DNA of 64,000 nucleotides. Origin: Ophioderma brevispina (Eukaryota > Echinodermata > Ophiuroidea > Amphilepidida > Ophiodermatidae). A model generated the notes under the pieces. It did not search any database and was not told the origin of the DNA. It was given only the letters and a program-made list of their open reading frames with translations. A program made the position numbers and the translations under genes. Position 1 is the first letter of the stretch; every line of letters starts with the position of its first letter. Location of the stretch: assembly GCA_023653785.1 (NCBI GenBank), contig JAMKCH010010277.1, positions 1 to 64,000 on the forward strand. The letters run 5' to 3'. This document shows, one piece after another, positions 44,475-57,837 of the stretch.

Positions 44475-44677
44475 AAGGTTTAGAAAACCGGGTTCATGCA
44501 CATGCAGATGCGGTAATGCAGTGAGAGCGCCCATGCCCAGCTGTGTTCAGGAATGTGACCGATATCGATTGAGTTGACTTTGAACTTATACGGTCACAGT
44601 CCTGAACACAGCTGGGCATGGGCGCTCTCACTGCATTACCGCATCTGCATGTGCATGAACCCGGTTTTCTAACCTCG
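44475..44677. mobile_element. 203 bp fold-back element (AGAAAACCGGG family), copy 2
   Basis: Almost perfect inverted arms: aaggtttagaaaaccgggtt, catgcacatgcagatgcggt, gcgcccatgcccagctgtgt against acacagctgggcatgggcgc and so on, with a gaccgatatcga core. It is the cleanest copy and shows the state before the insertion seen at 31636-32829. Confidence 0.9.
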
Positions 44678-44799
44678 TAACGATCTCTTGGCAGCAGCGG
44701 TAGACAATCGCCTTTGTTCCCCCATCCAAGTGACGTATATAGGTGACATGGTCTGGTATTATCAAGAGTCTTTACCTTCATTTGTTATTTATATTCGAA

Positions 44800-45514
44800 A
44801 AAATCCTAATACACCATTAATTTGAATCAATGAAAAGTATGAGATACAAAAGAAAGGGCATTCTAATATATAGTAATATTCTTTGTTCCCTGAGAATCGG
44901 GGTAAATTGGCCAGTACAATGTGTAACCGCTCTATCAATGTTATTAAGTGTGTACATTGCAAATTTGTTAATATATCTTTTGTATAGTTGTATGATTGTA
45001 GCAGTAACATGGCATTATTATAATAATATACCTCAAAGGGACACTTCTCTTTTCGCCATTCAGCGCAATACAATTTAGCGTATATATGAGACATGAGGGA
45101 AATGCAGATTCCAAGAAAACAACATCATACATCATTTTTGATTGGCTAGATGCATTAGCTCTCCATTTTACTAACCAATTGAAATACAGCTTCCATATAT
45201 TTCAGTTCCAGTCCTCTACAACCCTATACCACAACTCGTATCATGCTGTTGCTTAATTGAAAACACCTTAATAGGTTCCATGTGACGAAGAGGTAGGCTG
45301 TATTCACGTGGTTCAAAGTTTTTATGTCGGGTCTTATAAATGTTATAAAAACAATTAACCAATTGTTAAAACTATCAAGCACACGTTTTAATGGTGCTCT
45401 AGTTGTAATGTTGAATAATATGTTTTCCCAACTTTTCCGACACCCGACAATTGATATTTTTATAGCATTTTAAAAGCGTGTTTGGCAGAATGATTTAGAA
45501 ATATTTTAGCCTGT
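44800..45514. other. Non-coding stretch
   Basis: Overlapping short frames on both strands (44789-45094) have no recognisable product. No repeats seen. Confidence 0.35.
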
Positions 45515-46016
45515 ATTTCCGAAACTCGTTTAACTAAACGCGATTTTAGCTTAAAGTCACTGTAATCATGGTAATTTAAAATTGCGTTTAAGCAAAACGT
45601 TTAAATATTTTTAATTATATGCTTAAACAGAAGCTTTGAAAACATTGTCGTTATTTAAAGAGGCTAATTTCTGTGCAAAGGCCCTATTGAGTTTTAATTG
45701 TTGAGCGACCAAAGTGTATGCTTTCCGTAATATTTAGGGTGCTACATTAACATGGCGCGAATAATATGAGTCATTGCTGGTGTGTGCCAACTTGGACAGT
45801 ATACTGAGCCGTGCACTTGACGAACACACACTAAAACACGTCTTAAATGTTAAACTAGCCACTTACCTAATTTAAAATTAGATAAATTTTAGTGGAGTTA
45901 AAATTGCTTTTAACTCAAAAATCCCTTCAAGAATTTCGTTTACTTAAGCGAGACTTTTATCTCACAGACAAATATTCGCTTAGCTTAAAATCGCGCTAAA
46001 CGCCTTTCTGGAATAT
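45515..46016. mobile_element. Possible roughly 500 bp element with imperfect inverted ends
   Basis: tttccgaaactcgtttaact then aaacgcgattttagcttaaa at the left is mirrored by tttagcttaaaatcgcgcta-type sequence and aaacgcctttctggaat at the right (about 45975-46016). The interior contains further gcgttta/taaacgc pairs. Boundaries are approximate. Confidence 0.45.
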
Positions 46017-47830
46017 GAGCAATTTCAATGTTAAAGTACAAAAGTTTACTTTAATAAAGTAACGCCAGACATGTGAACATCGCTCATTTAAGACGGCGCA
46101 GAGATGGCATTATCAGACTCAGGGTTTACACGAGTTTGTGGGTAAAATCAATCAATCCGTAACCATGGCGTCAACCCAGTTGCATTTCATTAATACATGT
46201 TTCGTGGGCGTTACTGTATAATTCTTTAATTTAAACTTTTTTTGTCGCAGCCTTTTATGATTTACATGTATAAAAATAGCAAGCAAAAGGGTTTTGAACT
46301 TTGGATATTCCAACATAAACGAAACAGATATCTACATGTACACATTGACCTGCCTTAGAAAATATGTCTGATTTAGTTTAATAATGGTGGACTTCATCGT
46401 TGTCCCCATTAGGAGGCTAGGACAAAACTAAGTGCAAATTCGTAATAAATTATTAAAATCATATAACCAAAATACCTATCCTCGTGCACAAATAAATCTT
46501 GAGCTTCTATAGTGTGTGTTCAATTAACTTTTTGCATCATTTATTCGAAAAGGGAGGAAGACGAACAAAAGTCATGAAAGAAAAGTTGCTGGGCAAACTT
46601 TGACATAACAACTTTGTGCAGAACCAAAATCCAAACTTATTGCTTAACTACATTTCTATTCATTTATCGTGTTTTCAGAGGAAACTAAGTGTCATATATT
46701 ATAATGTAAAATGGTTAGTTATTTGTAAACGAGGACTGGTATTTTGTCACTAAACCTGAATCGTAGAGGTAATAGCACACTTGAATCTTTTCAATTGCGT
46801 GGATGCCTCAGCATACCGGGTCGATTGTTGAAAATCTTCAGCTCATGGTTTGCTGCAGTCTATGTGTATCCATTGGTGGCTGATATGGGGGGGAAGAAAT
46901 TGAGGTGACATTTTATTCATTTTCAAGAAAATATGCCAGTTCTATTTGCGGAAACAGACGGAAGTGATTTTAATAATTTATTATGAATTTACACTTGGTT
47001 TTAACCTAGCCTATGGAATTTGTTATACAGTTGGTTATTTTATCTACGCCCCTTAGTCTATAAAAGTGTAAGGGTTCACGTCGCTGCAACTGAACTCATT
47101 TGTAATATCAATATAATGTGCAATATCAATACCGCCATATCTCACTATAAATAGCATGATGGCTCGACGCTATTTATATCTCGAATACTGAATAATAATA
47201 TGCAACTTAATTGGCCAATTAAGCCCTCAATAATTAGTCATGATGTTTGAAAATTGATGTCATGTTGTTTTGGTCGCAGCTGATATGTTCTTAATGGGTC
47301 TTTATGAATACATTTTTTAAATAAAAAATACCGGAAGTGCACTTTAAGGTAATTAAGGTTGATCCATTGGTAAATAAAAGGGCATTAATTATTCCAAGTG
47401 TGTTGTTGTCACACCAAAAACCTCTGATTTGGTGCTATGATGTCATGTATATTAGAATATAGTAGGTTCTGTTTATATTTGCCTGTGTCTATATTGAACA
47501 AAGAATATGTGTATGGGATTAGTAGCCATCTTTGAGATGGTAGTGATCTACGAACGATGCATCCACCTGTTTTGCACCTGGACCACATTCCATATGTTTA
47601 GGTGAGGATATTGTTTGATAATCCGAAACACGAGCACTCTCTTTCCATAAGAATCATAGCCTTGCGATCTATGAGTCGCTTTGATAGATAGCTCGCAATT
47701 CGCAATAAGCTACCCTTGCCAGTCCAATTTTGGGACAGCGAGGATCGACATCGCCGTCCAAGTCACGATTGGATTATTATGTTGAAAACGGCTCAACGAA
47801 AGATTTTCGATGATCAACAGAAAGTTTTCT
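46017..47830. other. Non-coding stretch
   Basis: AT-rich sequence in which I see no gene, RNA or repeat that can be supported. Confidence 0.4.
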
Positions 47831-48197
47831 TTAAAGAGACATGAGGAGATTTCCAGAAAGAAGCGCCCCCAATTTTTCTCGAACCTAGGTTTTTTACATA
47901 TTTGGAATGCTTACCAATGTATTAGATCACACCTGAAGTGAATAAGGCGAATACGCCATCTTCATGTAATAAGATGATGATTTAGTAGTTTCTGTCGTAC
48001 ACGACAGAAAGTCAAAGCATGGTTTTCTATGGGGAACGATTACGATAGCAGGCAAGTTCAAAACAAGGTTTGCGGTTTTCTTTTGCACCTGTTTGTCCAA
48101 TAAACCTTCCAAACGTTCTCGGTAGGTGGTCTACAACCGATCCAGTGAAATTTGAGAGAAATTCATATCCTAAAAAAATCTCCTCCTGTCACTTTAA
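47831..48197. mobile_element. 367 bp element with TTAAAGNGACANGAGGAGAT inverted ends
   Basis: Left end ttaaagagacatgaggagat; right end aaatctcctcctgtcacttt followed by aa. The interior has a hairpin tctgtcgtacacgacaga. Part of the interior is related in reverse to 25970-26140. Confidence 0.75.
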
Positions 48198-49164
48198 TAT
48201 CGTATACAGTCCTTTTAAGTGTGCATTCAAACACAATAGACCATAATATTGACGAACTAAATGATCACTAACTAACGCGGGTCGATCTGGATGTCAACTT
48301 TTTCCCATTATACATCGGGAAAACATCGCCTCTCCGAGGCAACCGTTGGCGGCGCATCATTTTGCGAATTGTGAGAATTATAGCTAATGAGGTGTCAAAC
48401 ATACGTTGTAAAATTGCCTAACCAGTTTTAGAGAGCGGGGTACACTATAACAAAGATATATAATTGAAGTATTTAGGAAATAGATTTATTTTTTGTAACT
48501 TCTGTCGTAAAACGTTATTTAAAATATTTTTAACAGTAATAGATCCCTATGATTACAGTTGAGTATGAATACTTTAATATTCTGTAAGATGGTATCAGCA
48601 TTCAAAAAAGGTAATTGTTGTGATATTTTGATACATTTCAAAATTATCAAGTTTAGTTTTGAGTCTTGTTTTTAATGTTGTATGACGGCCTTGGATTTTA
48701 GAGAATGTGCAATGTAAAAGTGTCGCTGAACAAAAGAAAAAAATAATTCAGTGTCATTGTTACACGTTTTCTTTTAAAAATGTGTTACTTTCTGCACTTG
48801 AATGTTTGACGTGTCGAGGATAGAAAAGTCACAACGTAACCTGTTTATACCAGGCATGTCTTAAACTCAAACAACATTGGTCCATAAATGTTAACAATTA
48901 TGACCATAATGACGAAAGTAGTTTACGTCATAAAATCGTCTTGTTTCTGACGGAGCATCAAATACCGTATGGGAATTATCAATGATATCTCAAACAATTG
49001 CAGTGTTTGACAAATTGCATATAATCATTAAATACCGTTACCTTCCTTAACAACATATAAAAATTATTGATTTTATCATTCGTTGAGAAATATCTAGAAG
49101 GATTTCTATTATTTTTTTTCTTCTAACTCTGGAATTATACTAAGAATTTCCTGGCTCAAGATTT
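48198..49164. other. Non-coding stretch
   Basis: No supported feature. AT-rich. Confidence 0.4.
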
Positions 49165-49550
49165 TGTGAGTTCAAGGCTGACACAGAGATTTTCAAAATA
49201 TATATTTTTTTGCGTATTGCATTAAAAGATCATCTAAACTAAAAATAGTCACCTAAAATGCTTAATTCCAAATTAGAGATGAATCGCTGATTTGTTTCGT
49301 TTTCTGCAGTAAACATTTATGCACAGAATGACAGTTGGCCCGTGGATACCGTCTATAACTAAAGTTCCGGATCCGGCATTTTAAAACAACAGTTATGATT
49401 TTCTATATGAATGACTTTGATTTGAGTTAGTTATTTCACACAATGATAGTCTAGCGGAAAAGCATTATCCATCATGATATGTATATGCAAAAACACGATT
49501 TGTTTGAAAAATGATTGCACCCTCATCGGGAAGTCGCTGAGTCATCCTTT
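49165..49550 (-). repeat. Interspersed repeat, copy 2 (related to 35097-35410)
   Basis: It contains caaggctgacacagagattt near one end, gttccggatccggc inside and accctcatcgggaag near the other, corresponding to 35097-35410 in reverse. Confidence 0.5.
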
Positions 49551-49769
49551 AACACTTCATTGCTTGGGCCCTCGGATGACTTTTTTCATTTCTAAAATGT
49601 TTACTTTACTGGTGCTTTACATTTAATATTTATAAAACAAGAGGTTTGTTTTTTGCATATGTAATATATGTCCCTCTTGAAGTGTGAATATAGTATGAAC
49701 AAATATTCGGTTATTAATATAATTTTGTGTGTTTTTAACGCGTGACATATCCCCACAATGCCTCTAGGC

Positions 49770-49945
49770 ATCAAGAAGCCATAATAGCACAGAACAGTCT
49801 TTGCAGAAATTTTAAAATCAGGAGACTATGCATCGAGAAACCAAGCTACCAAGAATGAGTCCCTACCGTGAAATCGAACCCGAACCTAATTGGGTGAAAG
49901 GCGAGAAAGATATGCTTGCGCCAACACTTAACCCTGTCAAAAAAT
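49770..49945 (-). repeat. tRNA-derived SINE-like segment, copy 1
   Basis: Read on the minus strand it has gttggcgcaagcatat, resembling an A box region, and gggttcgatttcacgg, a B box. A short + frame of 83 codons starting in it is a by-product. The second, tandem copy reads gggttcgattccgg, closer to the B-box consensus. Confidence 0.5.
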
Positions 49946-50008
49946 CCGTCCACGAAATAAAAGCCAATGTTGAAAATTTACAAATACAACAAACGTCTTT
50001 CCAAACTA

Positions 50009-50213
50009 TTAAGGGATCAAATCAATACTCACCCGGCGGGCATTTTCCGGTTCTGGTCGTTTCCAGGCGGTCCTGTTAAAACCGCTCAATCTTCTGAATC
50101 ATTTAAATCCTATTAAGTAATTCAGCAAACTCAATGAATTAATTGATCCGCGCGGAACCTGGCAGAACCGGAAAACGCCCGCCAGTTTGAGTATTGAATT
50201 CGTCCCTAATTAA
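50009..50213. mobile_element. Fold-back element inside duplication unit 1
   Basis: agggatcaaatcaatactca then ggcgggcattttccggttct is mirrored by agaaccggaaaacgcccgcc then gagtattgaattcgtccct. Confidence 0.75.
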
Positions 50214-51113
50214 GATAGTTTGAAGCAACTAAAAGTCCATGTCCAACTTTAGCTTGACCAACCAATGACATGTATACGCAAACCTCAGTTTTTCCGATTG
50301 TTCATATATTCACAAACGGTAATATTCCAAACGGTAATTAAACATACAATGACACTACGCATGGCGTATCCTGACGTCCTTCTTGTGGCGATATATATGA
50401 TGCAATTTTCGTAAATACAAATTGCTTACATCAAAATATATAACAGGTTTTTTTTCCTGATTGTGGTGGTAATGTAATGGGAAAATCGATCTTATAAAAT
50501 TCATATCCAGATATTGTGAGTCACTTAGCCTGAAAATTTGTTCCTACCATACTCACTCTTCAAAACAATTAAAGCAACGCACTAAAGCGAATTCGTATTT
50601 GACGTTTTGCACACTTGATCTATGTTTTTTTGTAAATTCTAACACACCACACACCGCACACACATGCCGAGTCGTTTGCTTTTTCTTATTCAACAGTTCA
50701 CACGCGGCTTGATTGACAAGCAATGAAGCGTAATTTGTTTGTTATACCTATCCTTATACTTTTTACTTCAAAACGGCTTGAAATATGAAGGGTGTCTCGA
50801 AAAAGGATAACAAAATCAGTTTGTTGCTTCACAAAAAAAATGCATGAAGAAAATATGGCTGCTATAGTACAGATCAATGACAGTATCAAATGACGTACTA
50901 TCGTCCTTCTTGTGGCTAAATTGGTGCAAGGTACGCCATTTCCTTTCTTAAATACAAACAAATATTTGAAGTGACCACAACCGCCTCAATTCTCTTTGAG
51001 TTATTTCCTGAAGTTTGGTTTTAAGAACATCTTCTGGAGCTTTGTAGTTTCTAGTAAGCCTCTTCCTCTAAGGCTTCTCTTTGCTGCACTCTCCATGTCT
51101 TCTTCCACTGGCC

Positions 51114-52569
51114 TAATATATGTCCTCTCTGGAATTGAATATAGTATGAACAATATTCAGGTATATTAATAATAATTTGTGTGTTTTAACGCGTGACATA
51201 TCCACATGCTCTAGGCATCAGAGAAGTCCATACTAGCAGAACAGGTCTGTTGGCCAAAATTTTTAAAAGGCAGGAGACTATGCATCGAGAAACCAAGCTA
51301 CCAATATGAGTCCCCTACCGGAATCGAACCCGAACCCTAATGGGTGAAAGTCGAGAAAGGAATTATGGCTGCGCCACACTTACCCTGTCACATCAGTCAC
51401 GAATAAAGCAAATGTTGAAATTGAGCAATACACAAACGTCTTCATAAACTATTTTAAGGCACAAATCCAATACTCAACCGGCGGGCATTTTCCGGTTTTG
51501 CCCTGTCCCAGGCGGTTCATTTAAACGCGCCAATCTCTAATCATCTTGTAATTCCTATTAAGTAATTCAGCAACTCAATTACTTTTGAACGCGCGGAACC
51601 GGGCGAGAACCGGAAAACGCCCCGCCATGAGTATTGAATTCGTCCCTAAGTTAAGATAGTTTGAAGCAACTAAAAGTCCATGTCCAACTTTAGCCTTGAC
51701 CAAACATGACAGATTATACTGACACTCAGTATTTCCGAATTGTTCATATATTCACAAACGGTAATATTCACAAACGGGTAATTAAACATACCAATGACAC
51801 TTACTGAATTGCGTACCTGACGTCCTTCTTGTGGCGATATATTGTGCATTTTCGGTAAATAACAAAATTGCGTACAGCACAAAAGATAACAGGTTTTTTC
51901 CTGATTGTGGTGTAATGTGGGGAAAATGCGAACTTTAATAATTCATATCCAGATATGTGATGTTCATTTGCCTGAAAATTTGTTCTCTAACATACTCACT
52001 CTTCAAAACAATTAAAGCAAACGCATCTAAAAGAGAATTCGATATTTGACGTTTTTGCACAAATGTGAGCTAATGTTTTTAAAGTCTTTACACCACCACA
52101 CAGGCATGCAAACACAAGCCAGAGTTCGTTGGCTTTTTCTTTATTCACAGTTAACACGAGCGCTTTAATTGACAGCAAATGAAGCGGTTATTTTTTGTTT
52201 GTATAACTATCTTATTACTTTACTTCAAAAAGGCTTGAAATATGAAGGGTGTCTCGAAAAAGGATAACAACACAGTTGTTGGCTTCCAAAAAAAAATGTG
52301 AGAGAAAATATGGCTTCTAGTACAGATCAATGACAGTATCAAATGACGTACTCATCGTCCTTCTTGTGGCTAAATTGGTGCAAGGTACGCCATTTCCTTC
52401 CTTAATCCAACAAATATTGAAGTGACTCACAACCAACCGCCTCAATTCTCCTTTGAGTTATTTCCTGAGTTGGTATTACGAACACTTCTGGAAAGCTTTG
52501 TAGTTTCTAGTAAGCCGCTTCCTCTAAGTGCTGTCTTGGCTGCACGATCCACCATGTCTTCTTCCACTT
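51114..52569 (+). repeat. 1.45 kb tandem duplication, unit 2, rich in single-base indels
   Basis: It follows unit 1 without a gap and repeats it in full, including the SINE-like segment (about 51215-51395) and the fold-back element (about 51465-51650). Differences from unit 1 are dominated by one-base insertions and deletions, many in short homopolymers, unlike the substitution-rich divergence between other repeat copies in the window. Confidence 0.85.
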
Positions 52570-53674
52570 TCTTTCGGGTATGTTCGAGTGTTGCTAGACA
52601 TTTTGGAAGGGATGTCCTTGTGAAGCCCGGCTTTCCATTCATTTGGAAGTAGTGAGTCGTCCGTAAACATTGTCACATTCGGCTACAATGTCGCTCTACT
52701 TGTATTTCGTTCTTGCATGACTTGGGCGAGGTTTCTGTTCAAATTTAAGTTACAAAAAGTATCACTATTTTGGCATATTCTGAGTAGAGTATTTGCTCGG
52801 ATACGAAATTGGTGAGTTCTTTGTCGGTGAGAAACCTCATATATTGGCTCAGCTCAGAATCTGTTATTGATCCTGAGGCAAGCTAGAGAGTTAAAGCAAG
52901 ATATACCTCCTGTAAGCAAACTTCGGTTGTTTTAGGCCACAATCGTGTGCTGAATCCAAATTAGAATGATGGTACTTTGTTATTCTTGAGCAAAATGAGT
53001 ATTGGGAAGGGGCAGTATTGTACAGGATATTAGCAACATGCTTTAAATATATATTTTCTTGCTATCATATACCCTCCGCCCATCCTGTAATTGACAAAGA
53101 GTATAGTTTTGGCTATTTTAAGGCTTAAAATGGTTTGAAGGTCATTTGTATGGAAACTTTAGAATGGTCGATCTGCTCCAAATGTATTTTTTTCTGATCT
53201 AACCTTCCTGATACGACAATGTTTTAAACAATTTGTAACTAATTATTTAAGAAATCAAGGGTGATGCAGTCATCGTTTATAATGGGCGAATAATGTGTCC
53301 GAGGTCGGAAAACTAAATAAGCCGAGGCTCCGCCCGAGCCCATTATTTACTTTTCCACGAGGATCCTTATGAGCCCATAGTGATACTGCAAACCCTTTAT
53401 TTCATCTAATAACCAAAACAATCTGCGATTTAAATAAGAAAAAGTTTTGGGGAGGGGACCACCATATTGCAGAATATGGACAGTAAACTGACCCGATAAA
53501 TGCTCCATTTTCATAAGGGCAGCAGAGGTTAATAGAATTTAAATATTTACCCCATGATGACCTTGTAAAATGTTTTTGGCCTATCGTACAACACAAAAGG
53601 TTGTAGATATAACCAAACCAATACTTTGTTATTCTCGAGTACTATATGATTATGTCTATCATCTTTTCACCCCC
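52570..53674. other. Non-coding stretch
   Basis: A GC-richer piece near 53285-53350 (gaataatgtgtccgaggtcg, gccgaggctccgcccgagcc) may be a repeat remnant. Nothing else seen. Confidence 0.35.
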
Positions 53675-53876
53675 ATATATCCCTTAATCCCTAAATCCCA
53701 TTTTTGCAACTTTTCCAAAAATAACTAGCGGACCCTGTCTTGTGTTTACGGGGAGGGTAAAAAATGCTCATCGATCTACAACACAAATACCGCTTACCGC
53801 TACCTCCCTTGTTGCGTGATCATCAAGTTCTAATCATTTTTTCTCCAGGGACCGTAGTGAATATAGAACATTTACA
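53675..53876 (-). mobile_element. ACGTCCCTAGAGG family, copy 4 (diverged)
   Basis: It retains taccgctacctcccttgttg and a ctccagggaccgtagtgaat terminus, with agcggaccctg in the middle, in the order of the 25440 and 58645 copies. Confidence 0.5.
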
Positions 53877-54929
53877 GTTATTACCCCCTGTTAATTTTCA
53901 CACCTTCCCTATATCAAAATGCTCAAAGATTGAAACAGCAATTACTTTTGCCTAGAAACCATCTAATTATTTCGTGCAGATTCGTACTATTGCGCTATAG
54001 ATGGTGTATGCTTGATATCATGAGGTGATTCAATATTATGCCGTGATTCCTCTCCGTAGTTTGAAATCGTATATAGCCGGAACCATTTCTTTGTTGGTGG
54101 CACTGGGAGACTCTGTTTACTCTTTCCCATCGAGAAAGGAAGCAATACCCGCTATGTCTTGAGTGTTTTGATTCGTGTCTTCAGCCAATCTTCCATTTTC
54201 AGGGAGTTAACTTTGCAAGCCATTCCAATATGAACAGATGCATAGTGTTTGATGTACTGATTTTGCCACATGGCATAAACCTGTATTGGTCTTTCTCCAT
54301 ATGATTGGAGAGTGTCGTGGATGGAGTTTACGTGGAATGCACGTAGTTCTGGACCAAAGATACACTCATCTAATTGCCATCTTGTTTCTGTAAGCCGGTT
54401 AACGTGTTTCTAAATACATGGCATCTGTATACCCTCCCTTCATAGATATCCCTAGCCTTCTATTCTTTAACCAAACTATCCGCTAAACCTTATTCTAAAC
54501 CGAACCCAATCCTAAAACCCTGGCACAACGAGCATGACTAGTGCACGCACCGTACTCTCTAAATTTCCTAGATTAAAAATTATCTAATTGGATTGCTATC
54601 AGGGACAACTCCAAATTTGGATTAAAAAATTAAATCAAAAGGATGAATATAACTCAATAGATAAAATTTTTAATCAAATTTAGATCTGGTCCTCCGTTTT
54701 AATCTATAAAAGAGAGAAATGTATTATTATATATTTTTTTACCAAATAAATAACACCGAAATGATTGATTTTAAGGATGTAAGATAATTGCTGTAATTGT
54801 GAATTTGTATTATGTCAAACCATGGATTTTGTTCACTAAATGAAATTGCATCTAAATCTACCTTTTATGATACTGTCCTAAGATATGTTTTTTGTGTGTC
54901 AAGTTATTTCCTTTGAACCCTTTCAACCC
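53877..54929. other. Non-coding stretch
   Basis: No supported feature. Confidence 0.35.
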
Positions 54930-55085
54930 TTAAATGTCAGCGTATTGGATAGTCCAACCGTGTCGGTGTCCACGTCATATGCTTCCAAACTATGATACAT
55001 TCACACTCACCTGTTTGAGCCCTGTCAATTCTAACCATAGATCGATTGACACCTTGTTTTATCATTTAGCACCATAGAGACTGCC
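54930..55085. repeat. Degenerate relative of the 3449 fold-back element
   Basis: acattcacactcacctgttt, gccctgtcaattctaacc and atagatcgattgacaccttg correspond to the centre of 3449-3643. Confidence 0.45.
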
Positions 55086-55306
55086 AAATCGTGGACCACA
55101 CATTTTTCAATGTGGAAATTAATTTGGCCATGAAGACCGAGGTTAAAACGAGTTTTTTGGGGTTTATTCCCGTATTGGAAATCGTGGAACACGATTTTGG
55201 CACTACACAACTCTCTTTAGTAGACATGAATACTTGTATCTCATTGGTTAACAGGCTAATTAATATATTACTATATTACAGTAGTAGTACTTTAGGCGGT
55301 CCGGTA

Positions 55307-55715
55307 AATTCGTAATCCTGCTTCTAAAATTGAAAAAAAAAGTTAGCGTAATTGAAACCAGTGTTTGAAAACTCTCAAGACTGGAAAAATATCGAAATAT
55401 CGGAAAAATGGATGCGACCATAGCGATTGCGTGTTCACTTTTCCGTGTCTGCGAGCACCGAAGTACCCGACAAAAACGTTCAAAATTTCTCGCTAGGTTT
55501 TATAGGTTCAGACCCAATTACGATGCATATTTAAAACAAAACATAGTAACGGACCCTCTGATGCAAAAACCTCCATAGAACCCCTTCGTGTTCCGGAGAT
55601 ATTTGAGATTTAGTTTCATTTACACACTTTCGCTATGATGGACTGATAACGTTAATCTCTCGCGCAGTACCAATTTAGATAATATCTTTCGCAGTCTGTG
55701 ACACAGACTACACCG
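55307..55715 (+). repeat. 0.4 kb interspersed repeat, copy 1
   Basis: Shares with 60095-60505, in the same orientation, pieces such as gaccgaagtaccc-like text, gacaaaaacgttcaa, ctcgctaggttttatagg, tgatgcaaaaacctccatag and atcttt.cgcagtctgtgaca. No gene. Confidence 0.7.
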
Positions 55716-56459
55716 TGGGAAATACTTACGTAATATTCGAATTGTGTGATAATTACACCAAGTATCAGGCTCCTACTTTACACACATTAAAATCTATAGA
55801 TGTAATGATCTCGTGCATCTGTGGAAGAGACTGTTCTGGTCCAGCCCCTCTGATGAGCACAATTGGTGTAATAGCTGTTGGCGATCCAAAACAAATATTT
55901 CTGCTTCATACATTCTTCCTAAGTTCTTTATGTACCTTTCTAAGTTCATGTACAAAAAATTTCAAATTCCCCTGTGTGTTTTAGAGAAATAGTAACCATT
56001 GTGATGGCTTATAGTAAGGGTAAGTTAGTTTTCCCCTAGCCTATAGTGACAATTCTGCAGAATTCAACTCCCTGCACTCCCTAGACTACTGAATCGCTGT
56101 GGCCATGACAGCTTCGTCTAGGACTGCCTTGTTGGGCATTGGGAATGGCAGCTGGAACTGCATATACACAGCAGGACTATAATGACTGAGTTTATGTTGC
56201 TGTGCAGTTGCCCGATGGTGATTTGTACTTTGTAGGCTTCCATGGGGACAATATTTGTGTTGCAATCGTGTGCCTCCATAGAGCATGTAAACACAGTCCT
56301 TGTCTAGGCCCTACTTATTATCTGAGACTTCTGGCTTTATTTTGGAAAGTGTCTCCTTGACCTGTTGTGCTAATCGAGATTTAAACAAAATCTAATCTGA
56401 TCTATTTCAGGCTTACTACTTCAATCATTCCTGTCTACTAAATGATAAATTCATTAACG

Positions 56460-56575
56460 ACCTCATATGATACTGCACCATGTAACTAATAACATTGTAG
56501 TCCCCCATTGTGTGCACCTTGTCCGCCAACATGACTGGTGAATGACGTCATATTGAACTGTTGAATACGCTTTAT
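56460..56575. repeat. Partial relative of the 3449 fold-back element
   Basis: caccttgtccgccaacatga then gaatgacgtcatattgaact and ttgaatacg match the right arm of 3449-3643. Confidence 0.5.
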
Positions 56576-56580
56576 TGGTT

Positions 56581-56899
56581 AAAGCAATAACAGCACATTT
56601 TTGAAGAGCACCCCCAATTTTCTAAAACAAATTGAGATTTTTGAACAGTTGCATTGGTAACTGGCTTGTAAACTATACCTGTGAATGGTAAAGCTCGAAC
56701 ATGTCTATGGCGTTTCAAGTTCCGCCATTAAATATCAATGGGGAATCCCGATTCTAATTGCAAAATCGCTTCTTTTATGAAAAAAATGCCCTTTGAGCAT
56801 TACCACTCGCAGGTATAGTTCACTAGACAATTACCAACACAAAGTAGCAAACATTTGGAAAACTGGGGGTGCTCTTAAAAAATGCGCTGTTGTTGCTTT
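56581..56899. mobile_element. 319 bp fold-back element, copy 1
   Basis: The left end aagcaataacagcacatttt then gagcacccccaattttct is mirrored by gaaaactgggggtgctctta and aaatgcgctgttgttgcttt. A longer relative is at 62431-62975. Confidence 0.8.
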
Positions 56900-56999
56900 G
56901 AACACAACGATGAGCACCTTTTGAGATGGCTTGTTAAACAACTGCAGGCCAAGCCATCTCAAAACCACTCAGGTTAAACTAGAATTTCGCGGTTCTCGG

Positions 57000-57425
57000 C
57001 TTTCAAAGAATATAAGCTGTGGGCCGCCCCATGACCTTTGACCCTGGCACATGACCTTTGACCTCATCAACATATGAGGGATCGCATGGTGCACCTATGA
57101 CACAAGTTTGGTTCCAATTGAACTTCAAGTTTTCAATTTAGGTCAATTTTACATTTTTAGCCTATTTTTCAACTTGACCTCACATGACCTTTGACCTTTC
57201 AACATGACCCTTGACCTCATCAATATATGAGGGGTCCCATTGTGCACCTATGACAGAAGTTTGGTTCCAATTGAAGTTCAACTTTTCAATTGAGGTCAAT
57301 TAAAAAAAAACTTAACAATATTTAGTGACACACACATCCACACACATACGTACATCCACACATACACACGCACAACGGATTGCTAAGTGGTCCTGCCAGC
57401 TATAGCTGGCGGCCCACAATTAAAG
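57000..57425. repeat. Two tandem units of a TGACCTTTGACC-bearing repeat
   Basis: Each unit has tgacctttgacctcatcaac-like text, then atgaggg.tc..at.gtgcacctatgac, aagtttggttccaattgaa and ttttcaatt.aggtcaatt. The tail is a CA-rich stretch (cacacatacgtacatccaca). The repeat at 25150-25400 is an inverted relative. Confidence 0.7.
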
Positions 57426-57837
57426 ACAAGAGATTGGCAGAAGTGCTCTTGGTAAATAACCGACAAAATTGATTTACGACCACCATTTTAAAAATACGTT
57501 GTACATGCTATTTGGAAAATACTGCCCAAGCTTTTATATGCATTTCCTGCCAGCAGTCCTGAAAATAACCGTTTCCAGCAGTTTAGGAAGACGAAGTTGT
57601 ACAAGTCCCTCGACGACAAAACATTTGCAGCATTAGCAAATAACAGTCCAGGATGGATCACTCACTATATTGGTATGTCTGTCGCAAATGTCTACATTAA
57701 GGACAACAGAATGCAATATTAAGGTGTTTTCACAGTACGTGCCTACCTATCAGGCTTCAGAAATTTATTATCCGTTTTCTAAGAATGTGGAATGCTGAAT
57801 TATATATATAACTTTTCACATAATTTACATGGATTGG

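Larger units (their letters stand above)
49662..51113 (+). repeat. 1.45 kb tandem duplication, unit 1
   Basis: The unit starts taatatatgtccctcttgaa and ends tgtcttcttccactggcc; the second unit begins immediately. Inside are a tRNA-like SINE segment on the minus strand and a fold-back element at 50009-50213. No host gene is visible. Confidence 0.85.
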
